A model generated the notes under the pieces. It saw only the letters and a program-made list of their open reading frames with translations, did not search any database and had not been told where the DNA came from. 52,600 bases of DNA from an uncultured Clostridia bacterium (lineage in GTDB: Bacteria; Bacillota; Clostridia; Oscillospirales; CAG-272), in NCBI GenBank assembly GCA_944381085.1, contig CALWJX010000011.1:1-52600 (forward strand), read 5' to 3'. The position numbers and the translations under genes were made by a program. This document shows, one piece after another, positions 45,434-52,600 of this stretch. Every line of letters begins with the position of its first letter. The first letter of the stretch is position 1.

Positions 45434-45472
45434 CAAAAAAGGTTGCCGGACAACAAATCCGACAACCGTTTT
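45434..45472. terminator. terminator of mntP
   Basis: GGTTGCCGGA and TCCGACAACC pair around seven bases with A and T runs on the two sides. On the minus strand TTTTTTG follows the stem. It lies 14 bases after the mntP stop. Confidence 0.7.
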
Positions 45473-45480
45473 ATTTGTTT

Positions 45481-46053
45481 TTAAAGTTTAAACAAGTACT
45501 CAACCAGGATTTTAAGCCCCAGAACTATCAGAATTATTCCGCCGGCAAGCTCGGCTTTGCTTCCGAATTTATCCCCTACCGCACTGCCTATCTTTACCCC
45601 GATTGCCGAAATAATCAACGTAGTGATTCCGATAAGCGTAATGGCGTACCAGATATTGGTCCCGTCAACCATAGCAAAGCTGATGCCTACAACAAGCGCG
45701 TCTATGCTTGTGGCAATAGCCAAGGGCAACATCGCTTTGAATGCAAAGGATGAATTTACCTTTTCTGCCTCTCCTCTTGACTCGCGGATCATGTTCACTC
45801 CTATCAGCGCGAGAAGGACGAAGGCAACAATCGGCGCTATATTTGAAATGAGCGATTCAAATTTTCTGCCGAGGAAATACCCGATAAGCGGCATAAGCGC
45901 CTGAAATCCACCGAAGTAAAGTCCGCAGATAACAGAATGTCTGAGCTTGACTTTGCCGGCACCCGTACCTGTGGAAAGCCCTTTGCAGACAGAAATGGCA
46001 AAAGCGTCCATTGAAAGCCCCAGCGCGATAAAAAAGAGTTCAACGAAATTCAT
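45481..46053 (-). CDS. mntP: manganese efflux pump MntP
   Basis: This membrane protein of about 190 residues exports Mn(II). It shows six hydrophobic helices and the two internally repeated motifs LGLSMDAFAISVCKG and ATSIDALVVGISFA, each with the conserved aspartate used for the ion. GGAGG lies eight bases before the ATG at 46053, which is preferred over an earlier ATG at 46080. A yybP-ykoY manganese riboswitch precedes it, which is independent support for the substrate. Confidence 0.93.
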   Translation of the reverse strand: MNFVELFFIALGLSMDAFAISVCKGLSTGTGAGKVKLRHSVICGLYFGGFQALMPLIGYFLGRKFESLISNIAPIVAFVLLALIGVNMIRESRGEAEKVNSSFAFKAMLPLAIATSIDALVVGISFAMVDGTNIWYAITLIGITTLIISAIGVKIGSAVGDKFGSKAELAGGIILIVLGLKILVEYLFKL

Positions 46054-46088
46054 AAAAAATCCTCCGTAGACATGTCGCAACGGAGAAA

Positions 46089-46203
46089 GGAAGACCCACC
46101 TGCCGTTGCAGATAAGTCTCGCCGTTTAATACAGTGCCAGAAGCTTTCGCTCCAGTATGTTGGCAATGTCACATTTAAAAGCAAATGCCGACTACTCCCT
46201 TGA
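46089..46203 (-). promoter_or_regulatory. yybP-ykoY manganese riboswitch
   Basis: On the minus strand AAGGGAGTAGTCGG opens the aptamer, GAGACTTATCTGC lies in the middle and GGTGGGTCTT closes it; these are the conserved joining loops of the yybP-ykoY class. It lies directly upstream of mntP. High Mn(II) should stabilise the aptamer and turn on the exporter, as known for this class. A second, compact hairpin near the mntP ribosome site is the likely switch partner. Confidence 0.9.
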
Positions 46204-46233
46204 TATTCCGAATTTAAAATAAGCTTGACTGTA

Positions 46234-46262
46234 ATTATATCATATTTTTCTTTTAAAGTCAA
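46234..46262 (-). promoter_or_regulatory. promoter of the riboswitch-mntP transcript
   Basis: On the minus strand TTGACT, 17 bases and TATAAT place the transcript start near 46227, about 25 bases before the aptamer. Confidence 0.75.
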
Positions 46263-46279
46263 TATGCAAAAAATGCGCT

Positions 46280-46318
46280 AAGAAATCCGCCGCCTTTTTG
46301 TGACCGGCGGATTTCTTG
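46280..46318 (-). terminator. terminator of leuS
   Basis: AAGAAATCCGCCG and CGGCGGATTTCTT pair around a 12-base loop. The minus strand has TTTTTTGC a little further on. It lies between the leuS stop and the mntP promoter. Confidence 0.7.
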
Positions 46319-46370
46319 AATCTTTTTTGTGTAAAAAATGTCAGAATTGAACTTACAAAGTCAAAGCCTT

Positions 46371-48773
46371 TTATTTTACCACGATATTTACTATTTTGTT
46401 GGGAACGACTATTTCTTTTACAATTGTTTTTCCATCAATCGCCGCGCTTACTTTGGGTTCTTTCTTTGCCGTTTCGATTGCAAGCGTTTTGTCGGCGTTA
46501 AGCGGAAGTGAAATCGTTGATTTGAGCTTTCCGTTTACCTGAACGGCAATTTCTACGACCGAGTCTACCGTCTTGGACTCATCGTATTCCGGCCATGACG
46601 CCAGTGAACAGAAATTCTTTTCGCCCAAGGACTCCCAGATTTCCTCGCAGATATGGGGCGCGAAAGGACAGAGCAGTCTGACAAACACTTTCAGTTCGTC
46701 AATTGTCAGGCTTCCGCAGTCGAATATTTCGTTCAGAAGTCCCATGAGAGCCGCTATCGCGGTGTTGAACTTCATCTCCTCAATATCAAGGCTTACCTTT
46801 TTGACTGTTTTGTGGAATGAGGAGGCAAGAGCGGGGGTTTCGCCGCTTCCGTTTGCGATCCCTTTTAAATCATACACTCTTTCAAGAAATCTCTTGCAGC
46901 CCTTGACGCTGTTTTCAGACCAAGGCGCCGCGGCTCCGTAGTCTCCCATAAAAAGTATATAGGTTCTCAGCACGTCCGCGCCGTATTCGTTTACCACTTC
47001 ATTCGGGTCTACGACGTTTCCCTTTGACTTTGACATCTTGTCTCCGTCGGGTCCCAGAATCAGTCCCTGAGCGGTGCGTTTTGCGTAGGGTTCCGGCGTC
47101 GGCACCATGCCGAGGTCATACAAAAATCTGTACCAGAATCTTGAATATATGAGGTGACGTGTCACATGCTCCATCCCGCCGTTGTACCAATCCACCGGCA
47201 TCCAGTACTTCAGTTTTGCGGGATCCGCAAAGCTTTTGTCATTGTGTGGGTCGATGTATCTCAGAAAATACCACGACGACCCTGCCCATTGCGGCATGGT
47301 ATCGGTCTCGCGTTTAGCCGGACCGCCGCAGCGGGGACATTTGCAGTTGACAAATTCGTCGATTTTGGCAAGCGGACTCTCTCCGCCCTCGCCGGGGGCA
47401 AATTCCCTGACTTCGGGAAGCTTGAGCGGAAGCTCGTCTTCGGGGACGTCCACCATTCCGCATTTAGGGCAGTATACGATAGGTATCGGCTCTCCCCAGT
47501 AGCGCTGGCGGTTGAATGCCCAGTCTTTCATCTTATACTGAACGCCCTCAACTCCGATTCCTTTTTTCTCAAGATATTGCGTCATGACCGATATAGCCTC
47601 GGCTTTATCGGCGATACCGTTCAGAAAATCGGAGTTGACTCTCGGGCCGTCTCCGACGTATGCCGATTTTTCAATATCTCCGCCGCTGACGACCTCGATA
47701 ATGTCAAGGCCGAACTTTTTGGCGAAATCGTAGTCGCGCTCGTCATGCGCCGGCACCGCCATAATCGCTCCGGTTCCGTAGCCCATCATTACGTAGTCCG
47801 CGATATATATCGGGATTTTCTTGCCGTTTACCGGGTTTACGCCGCATATTCCCTCGATTTTGACGCCGGTCTTTTCTTTTACCAGCTGTGTCCTTTGAAA
47901 TTCGGTTTTCTTTGAACACTCTTCTCTGTATGCGACAAGCGCGTCCATATTTGAAATTTTGTCCGCGCATTTCTGTATAAGCGGATGTTCGGGTGCAATA
48001 ACCATAAAGGTAACACCGAAGAGGGTATCGGGACGTGTGGTGTATATACGCAGTTTTTCGTCGCATCCCTCCACGGAAAAATCGACAAAAGCGCCTTTTG
48101 ACTTGCCTATCCAATTGACCTGCTGCTGTTTTATGTTAGGCAGGTAATCCACGTGCTCAAGTCCCTCAAGCAGCTTGTCGGCATATTTGGTGATCCGCAG
48201 ATACCAGACGTCCTTTGATTTCTGAATTATTTCACTGTGGCATATGTCGCAGTGTCCTCCCTGTGAATCTTCATTTGAAAGTACCACCTTGCACGAGGGG
48301 CAGTAATTTACAAGCGCGGTATCTCTGAACGCGAGTCCGTGTTTGAACATCTGAAGAAATATATATTGTGTCCATTTGTAATAGTTTTCGTCGGTTGTGT
48401 CTATAGTTCTTGTCCAGTCGAATGAAAATCCCACTCTTTTCAGCTGAGAGGTGAATTTCGCGATATTCCGGTCTGTCACCTCTCTTGGATGTATGCCGGT
48501 CTTTATGGCATAGTTTTCCGTAGGGAGTCCGAAAGCGTCAAAGCCTATCGGGAAAAGTACGTTATAACCCTGCATCCTTCTTTTTCTGCTGACCACTTCG
48601 AGTCCGGAGTATGCTTTTATGTGACCTACATGCATTCCGGCTCCGCTCGGATACGGAAACTCTACAAGTCCGTAAAATTTCGGCTTGTCGGAATTGTCCC
48701 GCGCTTCAAAGATATGAGCGTTTTCCCATCTTTCCTGCCATTTCTTTTCAACGGCAAGGTAATCGTATTTCAT
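46371..48773 (-). CDS. leuS: leucyl-tRNA synthetase
   Basis: This class I synthetase charges tRNA-Leu. The 800-residue protein shows the HIGH motif as HVGHIKAYSG after EFPYPSGAGM, a CP1 editing domain with the threonine-rich YTTRPDTLFG, zinc-type cysteines in the CPSC and CPRC pairs, and the KMSKS motif as DKMSKSKGNVV. The C-terminal anticodon domain ends in a short tRNA-contact region. AAGGAGG lies eight bases before the ATG. A T-box leader upstream ties its expression to uncharged tRNA-Leu. Confidence 0.97.
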   Translation of the reverse strand: MKYDYLAVEKKWQERWENAHIFEARDNSDKPKFYGLVEFPYPSGAGMHVGHIKAYSGLEVVSRKRRMQGYNVLFPIGFDAFGLPTENYAIKTGIHPREVTDRNIAKFTSQLKRVGFSFDWTRTIDTTDENYYKWTQYIFLQMFKHGLAFRDTALVNYCPSCKVVLSNEDSQGGHCDICHSEIIQKSKDVWYLRITKYADKLLEGLEHVDYLPNIKQQQVNWIGKSKGAFVDFSVEGCDEKLRIYTTRPDTLFGVTFMVIAPEHPLIQKCADKISNMDALVAYREECSKKTEFQRTQLVKEKTGVKIEGICGVNPVNGKKIPIYIADYVMMGYGTGAIMAVPAHDERDYDFAKKFGLDIIEVVSGGDIEKSAYVGDGPRVNSDFLNGIADKAEAISVMTQYLEKKGIGVEGVQYKMKDWAFNRQRYWGEPIPIVYCPKCGMVDVPEDELPLKLPEVREFAPGEGGESPLAKIDEFVNCKCPRCGGPAKRETDTMPQWAGSSWYFLRYIDPHNDKSFADPAKLKYWMPVDWYNGGMEHVTRHLIYSRFWYRFLYDLGMVPTPEPYAKRTAQGLILGPDGDKMSKSKGNVVDPNEVVNEYGADVLRTYILFMGDYGAAAPWSENSVKGCKRFLERVYDLKGIANGSGETPALASSFHKTVKKVSLDIEEMKFNTAIAALMGLLNEIFDCGSLTIDELKVFVRLLCPFAPHICEEIWESLGEKNFCSLASWPEYDESKTVDSVVEIAVQVNGKLKSTISLPLNADKTLAIETAKKEPKVSAAIDGKTIVKEIVVPNKIVNIVVK

Positions 48774-48842
48774 TGATATATTTCCTCCTTAGTATGTTTA
48801 AAGTTAATAGTCGGATCACCGTGCGGAATACTGTTGAGATAA

Positions 48843-49100
48843 AAACAAAAAGCCCTCATCTCCAAAAAACAGAGACGAAAGCGCAATATCTTCCGCGGTA
48901 CCACTCCGATTGACAGTAATCCACTCAATACGTACATTTAATACGTTTTCTCTGTAACGGGAGAACCCGTCTTTCCTACTCGAAAAAAACTTTCGGTCCG
49001 AAGCTCAGGGGAGAGTTCGATATTGCACAAGCCTTTGTCTCGCACCGCCCGACAAATCTCTGAAGAACTTTTAAAGAATACCTTATGCCCCGTCATAGCC
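48843..49100 (-). promoter_or_regulatory. T-box leader of leuS (CUC specifier)
   Basis: The minus strand has the T-box core TGGTACCGCGGAAG at about 48890-48903, followed by a terminator (CTTTCGTCTC with GAGATGAGGG, then GCTTTTTG). Upstream, the specifier loop reads GAACTC with a CTC leucine codon at 49013-49015. An unoccupied 3' end of tRNA-Leu(GAG) would pair with the T-box bulge and favour antitermination. The leader begins near 49100. Confidence 0.92.
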
Positions 49101-49119
49101 TTTTGACTTATTGTATTCT

Positions 49120-49148
49120 ATTATAATACAAAACTAACTGTTTGTCAA
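49120..49148 (-). promoter_or_regulatory. promoter of the T-box-leuS transcript
   Basis: On the minus strand TTGACA, 17 bases and TATAAT match the sigma-A consensus exactly and place the start of the leader near 49113. Confidence 0.85.
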
Positions 49149-49219
49149 TAGCTGTTTTTAATTTTTTTGTTATCTTATGTAGCGTAACAATAATTTATTT
49201 AAGAAATTTGAAATTTATA

Positions 49220-49248
49220 TTGACAAAATGTTTTTCATGGTGTATAAT
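49220..49248 (+). promoter_or_regulatory. promoter of rpsU
   Basis: TTGACA, 17 bases and TATAAT match the consensus exactly, with a start near 49255 and a leader of about 53 bases. Confidence 0.85.
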
Positions 49249-49307
49249 TATAAAGTACATGTATATTTAATTGACATGTTTTGTTTCAAGCGAGGGGAGG
49301 GAAAAAG

Positions 49308-49484
49308 ATGGCAGAAGTAAAAGTTAAAGAAGGAGAATCGCTTGACAGTGCTCTTCGTCGCTTCAAAAGACAATGCGCGCGTTCGGGTATCCTTACCGAG
49401 CTTCGCAAAAGAGAGCATTATGAAAAGCCGAGTGTAAAGCGTAAGAAAAAGTCTGAAGCTGCACGTAAAAGAAAATACAAATAA
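49308..49484 (+). CDS. rpsU: 30S ribosomal protein S21
   Basis: The 58-residue basic protein is a small-subunit ribosomal protein that helps initiation. It has the canonical start [20 protein letters not shown], the [12 protein letters not shown] centre and a lysine-rich tail. GAGGGGAGGG lies six bases before the ATG at 49308. It has its own strong promoter and terminator and no gntR or dnaG partner. Confidence 0.95.
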   Translation: MAEVKVKEGESLDSALRRFKRQCARSGILTELRKREHYEKPSVKRKKKSEAARKRKYK

Positions 49485-49501
49485 TTTGTATTAACTGAAA
49501 T

Positions 49502-49555
49502 AGAAGCAGACGAAGTAAAGAGATTTTATCTGTCTTTATTGTGTCTGCTTTTATT
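49502..49555 (+). terminator. terminator of rpsU
   Basis: AAGCAGAC and GTCTGCTT pair over a long loop with an inner AAGA/TCTT interaction, followed by TTATTTAC. The tail is not a pure T run, so confidence is moderate. Confidence 0.55.
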
Positions 49556-49591
49556 TACAATTTAATTTTTCTGATGAAAGGATTTTGATTT

Positions 49592-49837
49592 ATGGATCTT
49601 TTGAAAAAGTATTTTCCGTTATCATTCAAGTATTGCGACACTACTGCCAATCTTGTTATCGGAATTATTGTGTATCTTGTTATAGGAATTGTGTGCGGTG
49701 TGGTTATCGGAGTCGCGGCTCTTATACCTTTGGCTGTGATTCAGATTGTATTGAGAGCCATTTCATCGATAGTCGGTATTTATGTTCTGGCTGGAATTGT
49801 AATTGAAATCCTGTTGTTTGCAAAGGTATTGAAATAA
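49592..49837 (+). CDS. small membrane protein of unknown function
   Basis: The 81-residue protein has a short charged start (MDLLKKYFPLSFKY) and then three hydrophobic stretches at about 20-43, 42-60 and 60-78, rich in Ile and Val. It would sit in the cell membrane. GAAAGGA lies about ten bases before the ATG. It follows rpsU but beyond the likely terminator. No family was recognised with certainty. Confidence 0.65.
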   Translation: MDLLKKYFPLSFKYCDTTANLVIGIIVYLVIGIVCGVVIGVAALIPLAVIQIVLRAISSIVGIYVLAGIVIEILLFAKVLK

Positions 49838-49885
49838 TTTCTCCTTTATTTGAAGCAAAGAAGAAATTTAAATTAAATGAAATCA

Positions 49886-49960
49886 GAAAAACGCCGTTAT
49901 ACGGGGTTTCTCATAAGATGTTTGCGAATTTCGGCGGAGGCGTTGTTCCTCTGCCGATTT
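49886..49960 (+). terminator. two hairpins after the small membrane protein
   Basis: AACGCCGT/ACGGGGTT at 49886-49908 and TCGGCGGAGG/CCTCTGCCGA followed by TTTTG at 49931-49961 are two terminator-like stems in tandem. The second is the stronger. Confidence 0.6.
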
Positions 49961-50109
49961 TGTATATTTAGTGATAGCATATTTTTTAACACGACAAACT
50001 ATACTCGGAAGAATAGGGGTACAGGTCTCGCCCTGTGAGTTTGTTATACAAGCGCGAAGCTTGAGAAAAAATAATTTAGAATAAAAATTGCCAAAAGGAG
50101 GATTTATTT

Positions 50110-50616
50110 GTGAAAAAAACAGTTTGCTTGGCAATTTTAGCGGCAATATGTTGTTTCTTGTGTGCTTGTGATCCCGGATCGTACTCGGTTAACAGAGAAG
50201 AACTGAATGATGTTGTTGGTGTTGAACTTATCGAATATGAAAATCCAAACCAAAAACATTTTACAACTTGGGTGCCGGATCAGTTTGACAAACTTATGCC
50301 GTTTAATAATAATGACGTTATGGTTCTTGAAACCTTACCCGCGGAAAAAACGGCTGACTTTTTGGATGCGTTTTCGAAAACCGATATACTTCACACATAC
50401 TATGCTTATAACTCTCCAAAGGATATTTGTATACGCCTCAATTATGAAAACGGTAATTTTTTGATCATTTGGGCAAACTACGCCGAAAACAGTTATGCCG
50501 GCTATATTGGAGAGTATTCGCGGGACGGCACAGTTTTGTCGTTTTGGGGATCCTTTAGCTCATTGAGTTATTATGAAGATTTAGTGAATCAGTACTTCAC
50601 CTACCGTTTACCATGA
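50110..50616 (+). CDS. small lipoprotein of unknown function
   Basis: The 168-residue protein has a lipoprotein signal ending at Cys20 (FLCAC) and then a mixed alpha/beta domain with aromatic clusters but no recognised motif. It would be fixed to the outer face of the membrane. The start codon is GTG with AAAGGAGG ten bases upstream. It ends at a strong terminator and is a single-gene transcript. No function is offered. Confidence 0.7.
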   Translation: MKKTVCLAILAAICCFLCACDPGSYSVNREELNDVVGVELIEYENPNQKHFTTWVPDQFDKLMPFNNNDVMVLETLPAEKTADFLDAFSKTDILHTYYAYNSPKDICIRLNYENGNFLIIWANYAENSYAGYIGEYSRDGTVLSFWGSFSSLSYYEDLVNQYFTYRLP

Positions 50617-50620
50617 AATA

Positions 50621-50662
50621 AACATCCCCGACAGACCGTAAAATCTGTTGGGGATGTTTCAT
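50621..50662 (+). terminator. terminator after the small lipoprotein
   Basis: AACATCCCCGACAGA and TCTGTTGGGGATGTT pair closely around a short loop, followed by TTCATCC. It begins five bases after the stop codon. Confidence 0.75.
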
Positions 50663-50886
50663 CCTTATGGTAATTGGTCATTTACGACATTTTTTATTTG
50701 TTTGATTTTTAATTGTTCCTTTTTTCTTTGCCGGGCACCGTTTAATTGAATATAATCGACATAAAATGATAAAATAAATCACAAATTTACATTTTGTTTA
50801 AAAATTTTACTTAAATTTTAGTTGATTGTACCTGTTTTTATGAGTTATTATAAATATATAAAATTTTAAACGGAGATTTGTACTTT

Positions 50887-51051
50887 ATGGACAAAAAAGA
50901 TTTTGGCGAATTACATTCCGAAAATGCATTTGAACCCGCAAAAATTGAGATTATAACTTTTGATTCGGAGGACGTCATTACGACATCCGGACTCACTGTC
51001 TCGGATTTTGACGACGATGAGATAAATCTTGACTGGAACAGCCGTTGGTAA
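50887..51051 (+). CDS. 54-residue acidic peptide next to an LRR protein
   Basis: The frame starts with GGAG nine bases upstream of the ATG. It encodes a polar peptide with the central pattern KIEIITFDSEDVITTSG, followed by an Asp/Glu-rich tail (DFDDDEINLDW). Small proteins with an E-[IV]-I-x-F-x-x-EDVI-x-TSG pattern are frequent in Clostridia and are often found near surface-protein genes; their role is unknown. It lies 66 bases before an LRR surface-protein gene and may share its transcript. Confidence 0.65.
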   Translation: MDKKDFGELHSENAFEPAKIEIITFDSEDVITTSGLTVSDFDDDEINLDWNSRW

Positions 51052-51117
51052 ATTTCGACATATTGTAAACGGTGTAAAGTAATCAGTAAAATAATGTAGG
51101 CAAGAGAGAATAAAGAA

Positions 51118-52479
51118 ATGAAAACGGGAAAAAAGATTCGGATATTTTCCGCAATGATGGTTTTGACTCTTTTTATATCCTGCAATCGGTTTGTCGTGTC
51201 GGCGGAGGCGAAAACTATGCTCGGCGATTCGGTGTCTGTAACAGTGACCGGAAATACTTTGCTTGTTGAGGGTGATGGTATAATCCCGGATTACCCCGAA
51301 ACCGGAAGTTCCAACCCTTTGTATGAATACCGGGACACAATCGATACGGTAATCGTCGATATCGGGATTGAGAGAATAGGAGACAACGCTTTCAGGGATT
51401 TCAAAAAGCTTAAAAAACTTACGATAAACGAGGGCGTGACCGAGATAGGGGAAAACGCGTTTCGTGGATGCTATATGCTGTCCGATGTTTCGGTTCCCGT
51501 AACCGTGAACAAGATAGGCGAAAACGCTTTTTGGGGATGTGACAGGATTGTATATTTGAAAAACGATTCATCCATTGACTTGGCGGAGCAGGGAATAATA
51601 AGCGGATTTTTGTTCGACGTGACAAAGGATACATATAAAAGCTTTACAATGAACACGGCAAATGCTTGTTTTTCTTTTGCGGCGGACTCTGAACACTGCT
51701 ATCTTGTGGAGTGTTTGGCAAGTGAGAACAATGTCTCGTTGCCCGAAAAAGTATTGGATATGAACGACGGAAGTGAGTATTCCGAGTATATTATTTATAA
51801 TTATGCTTTTGCGGACTGTGTAAATATCAGACAGGCATATGTGCCTTCGGCGGTTACAGAAATAGGCGACCGCGCGTTTTATAACTGTACTTTGCTTACT
51901 GAATTAAAAGTGAGCGGAAATGCGGATATAGGCAGGGAAATTTTCATGAATACCTCTCCGGAAATTTCTGTCGTGTGCGACAGAAATTCAAAAATGCACC
52001 TGTACGCGGTCGAAAACAATATAAAGTATACTTTTTCGGACGAAATTGTATACAGCGGGCTTCAGTACGCGGTAGATACCGAAAATGAAACGTATGACGT
52101 CAGATTTGTCGCGACAATAAAAAATCTTGATTACAACAGCACAGGTTTTAATATCTGCGCATATACTTTGGAAAACGGAGAATACAGCGAAATCAACAGG
52201 ACTGTAGTGCAGACCCGGAAGGTTTTTAAAACCGTATACGGAATGAGCGGGGGCACGTCTGTGCCGGTTGCCGAAGCTGACGGCGGCGAATATCTGGTGG
52301 CGCTGCGTGTCAACAATATACCTGTAGGTGAGAACGTGGCATTCGACATAACCCCGTTTGTTGAAACCGAAACAAATGAAAGGATAAACGGGGAGACGGT
52401 GGGAGTTTATATATATTACGGCGGCGGGGATTTGGTGGTTCAATATGATTCTCCGGTTAATAACAATATAGTAGGTTGA
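51118..52479 (+). CDS. secreted BspA-type leucine-rich-repeat protein
   Basis: A signal peptide covers about residues 1-30 (cleavage near VSAEA). LRR_5 units occur in two blocks, at about 95-150 (NAFRDFKKLKKLTI, NAFRGCYMLSDVSV, NAFWGCDRIVYL) and 220-290 (YAFADCVNIRQAYV, RAFYNCTLLTELKV). The last 130 residues form a beta-rich module (about 310-445) of unknown family with no anchor motif. The protein is likely exported and binds surfaces. The ribosome site is weak (AGAGAG). Its 3' flank runs into the group II intron after about 45 bases. Confidence 0.8.
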   Translation: MKTGKKIRIFSAMMVLTLFISCNRFVVSAEAKTMLGDSVSVTVTGNTLLVEGDGIIPDYPETGSSNPLYEYRDTIDTVIVDIGIERIGDNAFRDFKKLKKLTINEGVTEIGENAFRGCYMLSDVSVPVTVNKIGENAFWGCDRIVYLKNDSSIDLAEQGIISGFLFDVTKDTYKSFTMNTANACFSFAADSEHCYLVECLASENNVSLPEKVLDMNDGSEYSEYIIYNYAFADCVNIRQAYVPSAVTEIGDRAFYNCTLLTELKVSGNADIGREIFMNTSPEISVVCDRNSKMHLYAVENNIKYTFSDEIVYSGLQYAVDTENETYDVRFVATIKNLDYNSTGFNICAYTLENGEYSEINRTVVQTRKVFKTVYGMSGGTSVPVAEADGGEYLVALRVNNIPVGENVAFDITPFVETETNERINGETVGVYIYYGGGDLVVQYDSPVNNNIVG

Positions 52480-52526
52480 ATAAGGGGGCTGTATCAAATT
52501 CGGCTTTCTGTTTAATCGACAACTTA

Positions 52527-52600
52527 ATCGAGTAGGAGGCTACCCATTAATTGAGTAGCCGACCTCTCACACCACCGTGCGTACCGTTCGGTACACGGCG
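52527..52600 (-). mobile_element. 3' end of a group II intron (domains V-VI), cut by window edge
   Basis: On the minus strand the bases at 52572-52600 fold as domain V: lower stem CCGTG/CACGG with a two-base CG bulge, and upper stem TACC/GGTA. GTGTGAGAGG joins it to domain VI, a hairpin with arms GGCTAC and GTAGCC at 52538-52560, and the intron ends at CTACTCGAT near 52527. The order and sequence are typical of bacterial group II introns that carry a reverse transcriptase. The body and any maturase lie beyond the right edge. Confidence 0.75.

Noticed and set aside
46050..46262. Minus-strand frame over the mntP leader
   Set aside because: It covers the yybP-ykoY aptamer, whose conserved elements explain the sequence.
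48843..49100. Possible small ORFs upstream of leuS
   Set aside because: The region is a T-box leader with specifier, T-box core and terminator.

Overview
The window looks like a chromosome segment of an anaerobic, endospore-forming, Gram-positive member of the Clostridia, most likely a gut Oscillospirales-type organism. The reasons are the T-box leader ahead of leuS, consensus TTGACA/TATAAT promoters with strong AGGAGG ribosome sites, a SpoIIQ-like LytM protein, a CotJC-like manganese catalase, a short lysine-rich S21 protein, and lipoproteins with acidic Ser/Thr/Glu linkers. Genus-level placement is inference from gene content; base composition by eye is moderately AT-rich.

Layout. Positions 1-2000 hold a lone tyrosine recombinase bracketed by copies of a short dispersed repeat. 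Then come a zinc alcohol dehydrogenase (2.0-3.1 kb), a two-gene half-ABC exporter (3.5-7.1 kb), a DUF4186 protein, an ECF-like sigma factor with a large C-terminal extension and a duplicated leader (7.8-9.6 kb), and a CE15-like esterase (9.8-10.9 kb). Two intact XRE regulators of one family and the remnant of a third follow (10.9-13.9 kb), each with a palindrome next to its -10 box. Next are a frameshifted manganese catalase, tRNA-Pro, a DUF378 protein and a SpoIIQ-like LytM protein. A cell-elongation cluster maf-mreB-CPBP protease-PBP2 (17.0-22.1 kb) lacks mreC and mreD between mreB and PBP2. A galactose-type mglBAC operon (22.4-26.2 kb) ends in a very small membrane-protein ORF.

The right half mixes secreted glycan-active proteins with housekeeping genes. 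It holds an 881-residue surface protein that appears to be a fusion of two exported proteins, tmk, a GH78-like rhamnosidase, prfC, an ASRT-family protein, a BspA-type LRR lipoprotein, a pair of MacB/FtsX-type ABC genes, a serine hydrolase with a GNAT gene, and a DUF4091 lipoprotein that shares an N-terminal module with the 881-residue protein. Then come mntP under a yybP-ykoY manganese riboswitch, leuS under a T-box, rpsU, small membrane and lipoproteins, a 54-residue acidic peptide gene next to an LRR protein, and at the extreme right edge the 3' end (domains V-VI) of a group II intron on the minus strand.

Working together: sugar handling (mglBAC, CE15, GH78, beta-propeller hydrolase, DUF4091) fits a glycan-degrading gut lifestyle. 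maf, mreB, PBP2 and the LytM protein fit wall growth and sporulation. mntP and the manganese catalase both touch manganese. No phage structural module, CRISPR array, or clear new multi-gene defence system was found. The most unusual items are the in-frame fusion with an internal lipoprotein signal, the shared surface module, the repeat/palindrome family near 29.3 and 41.0 kb, the altered mre cluster, and the matched operators of the XRE regulators.
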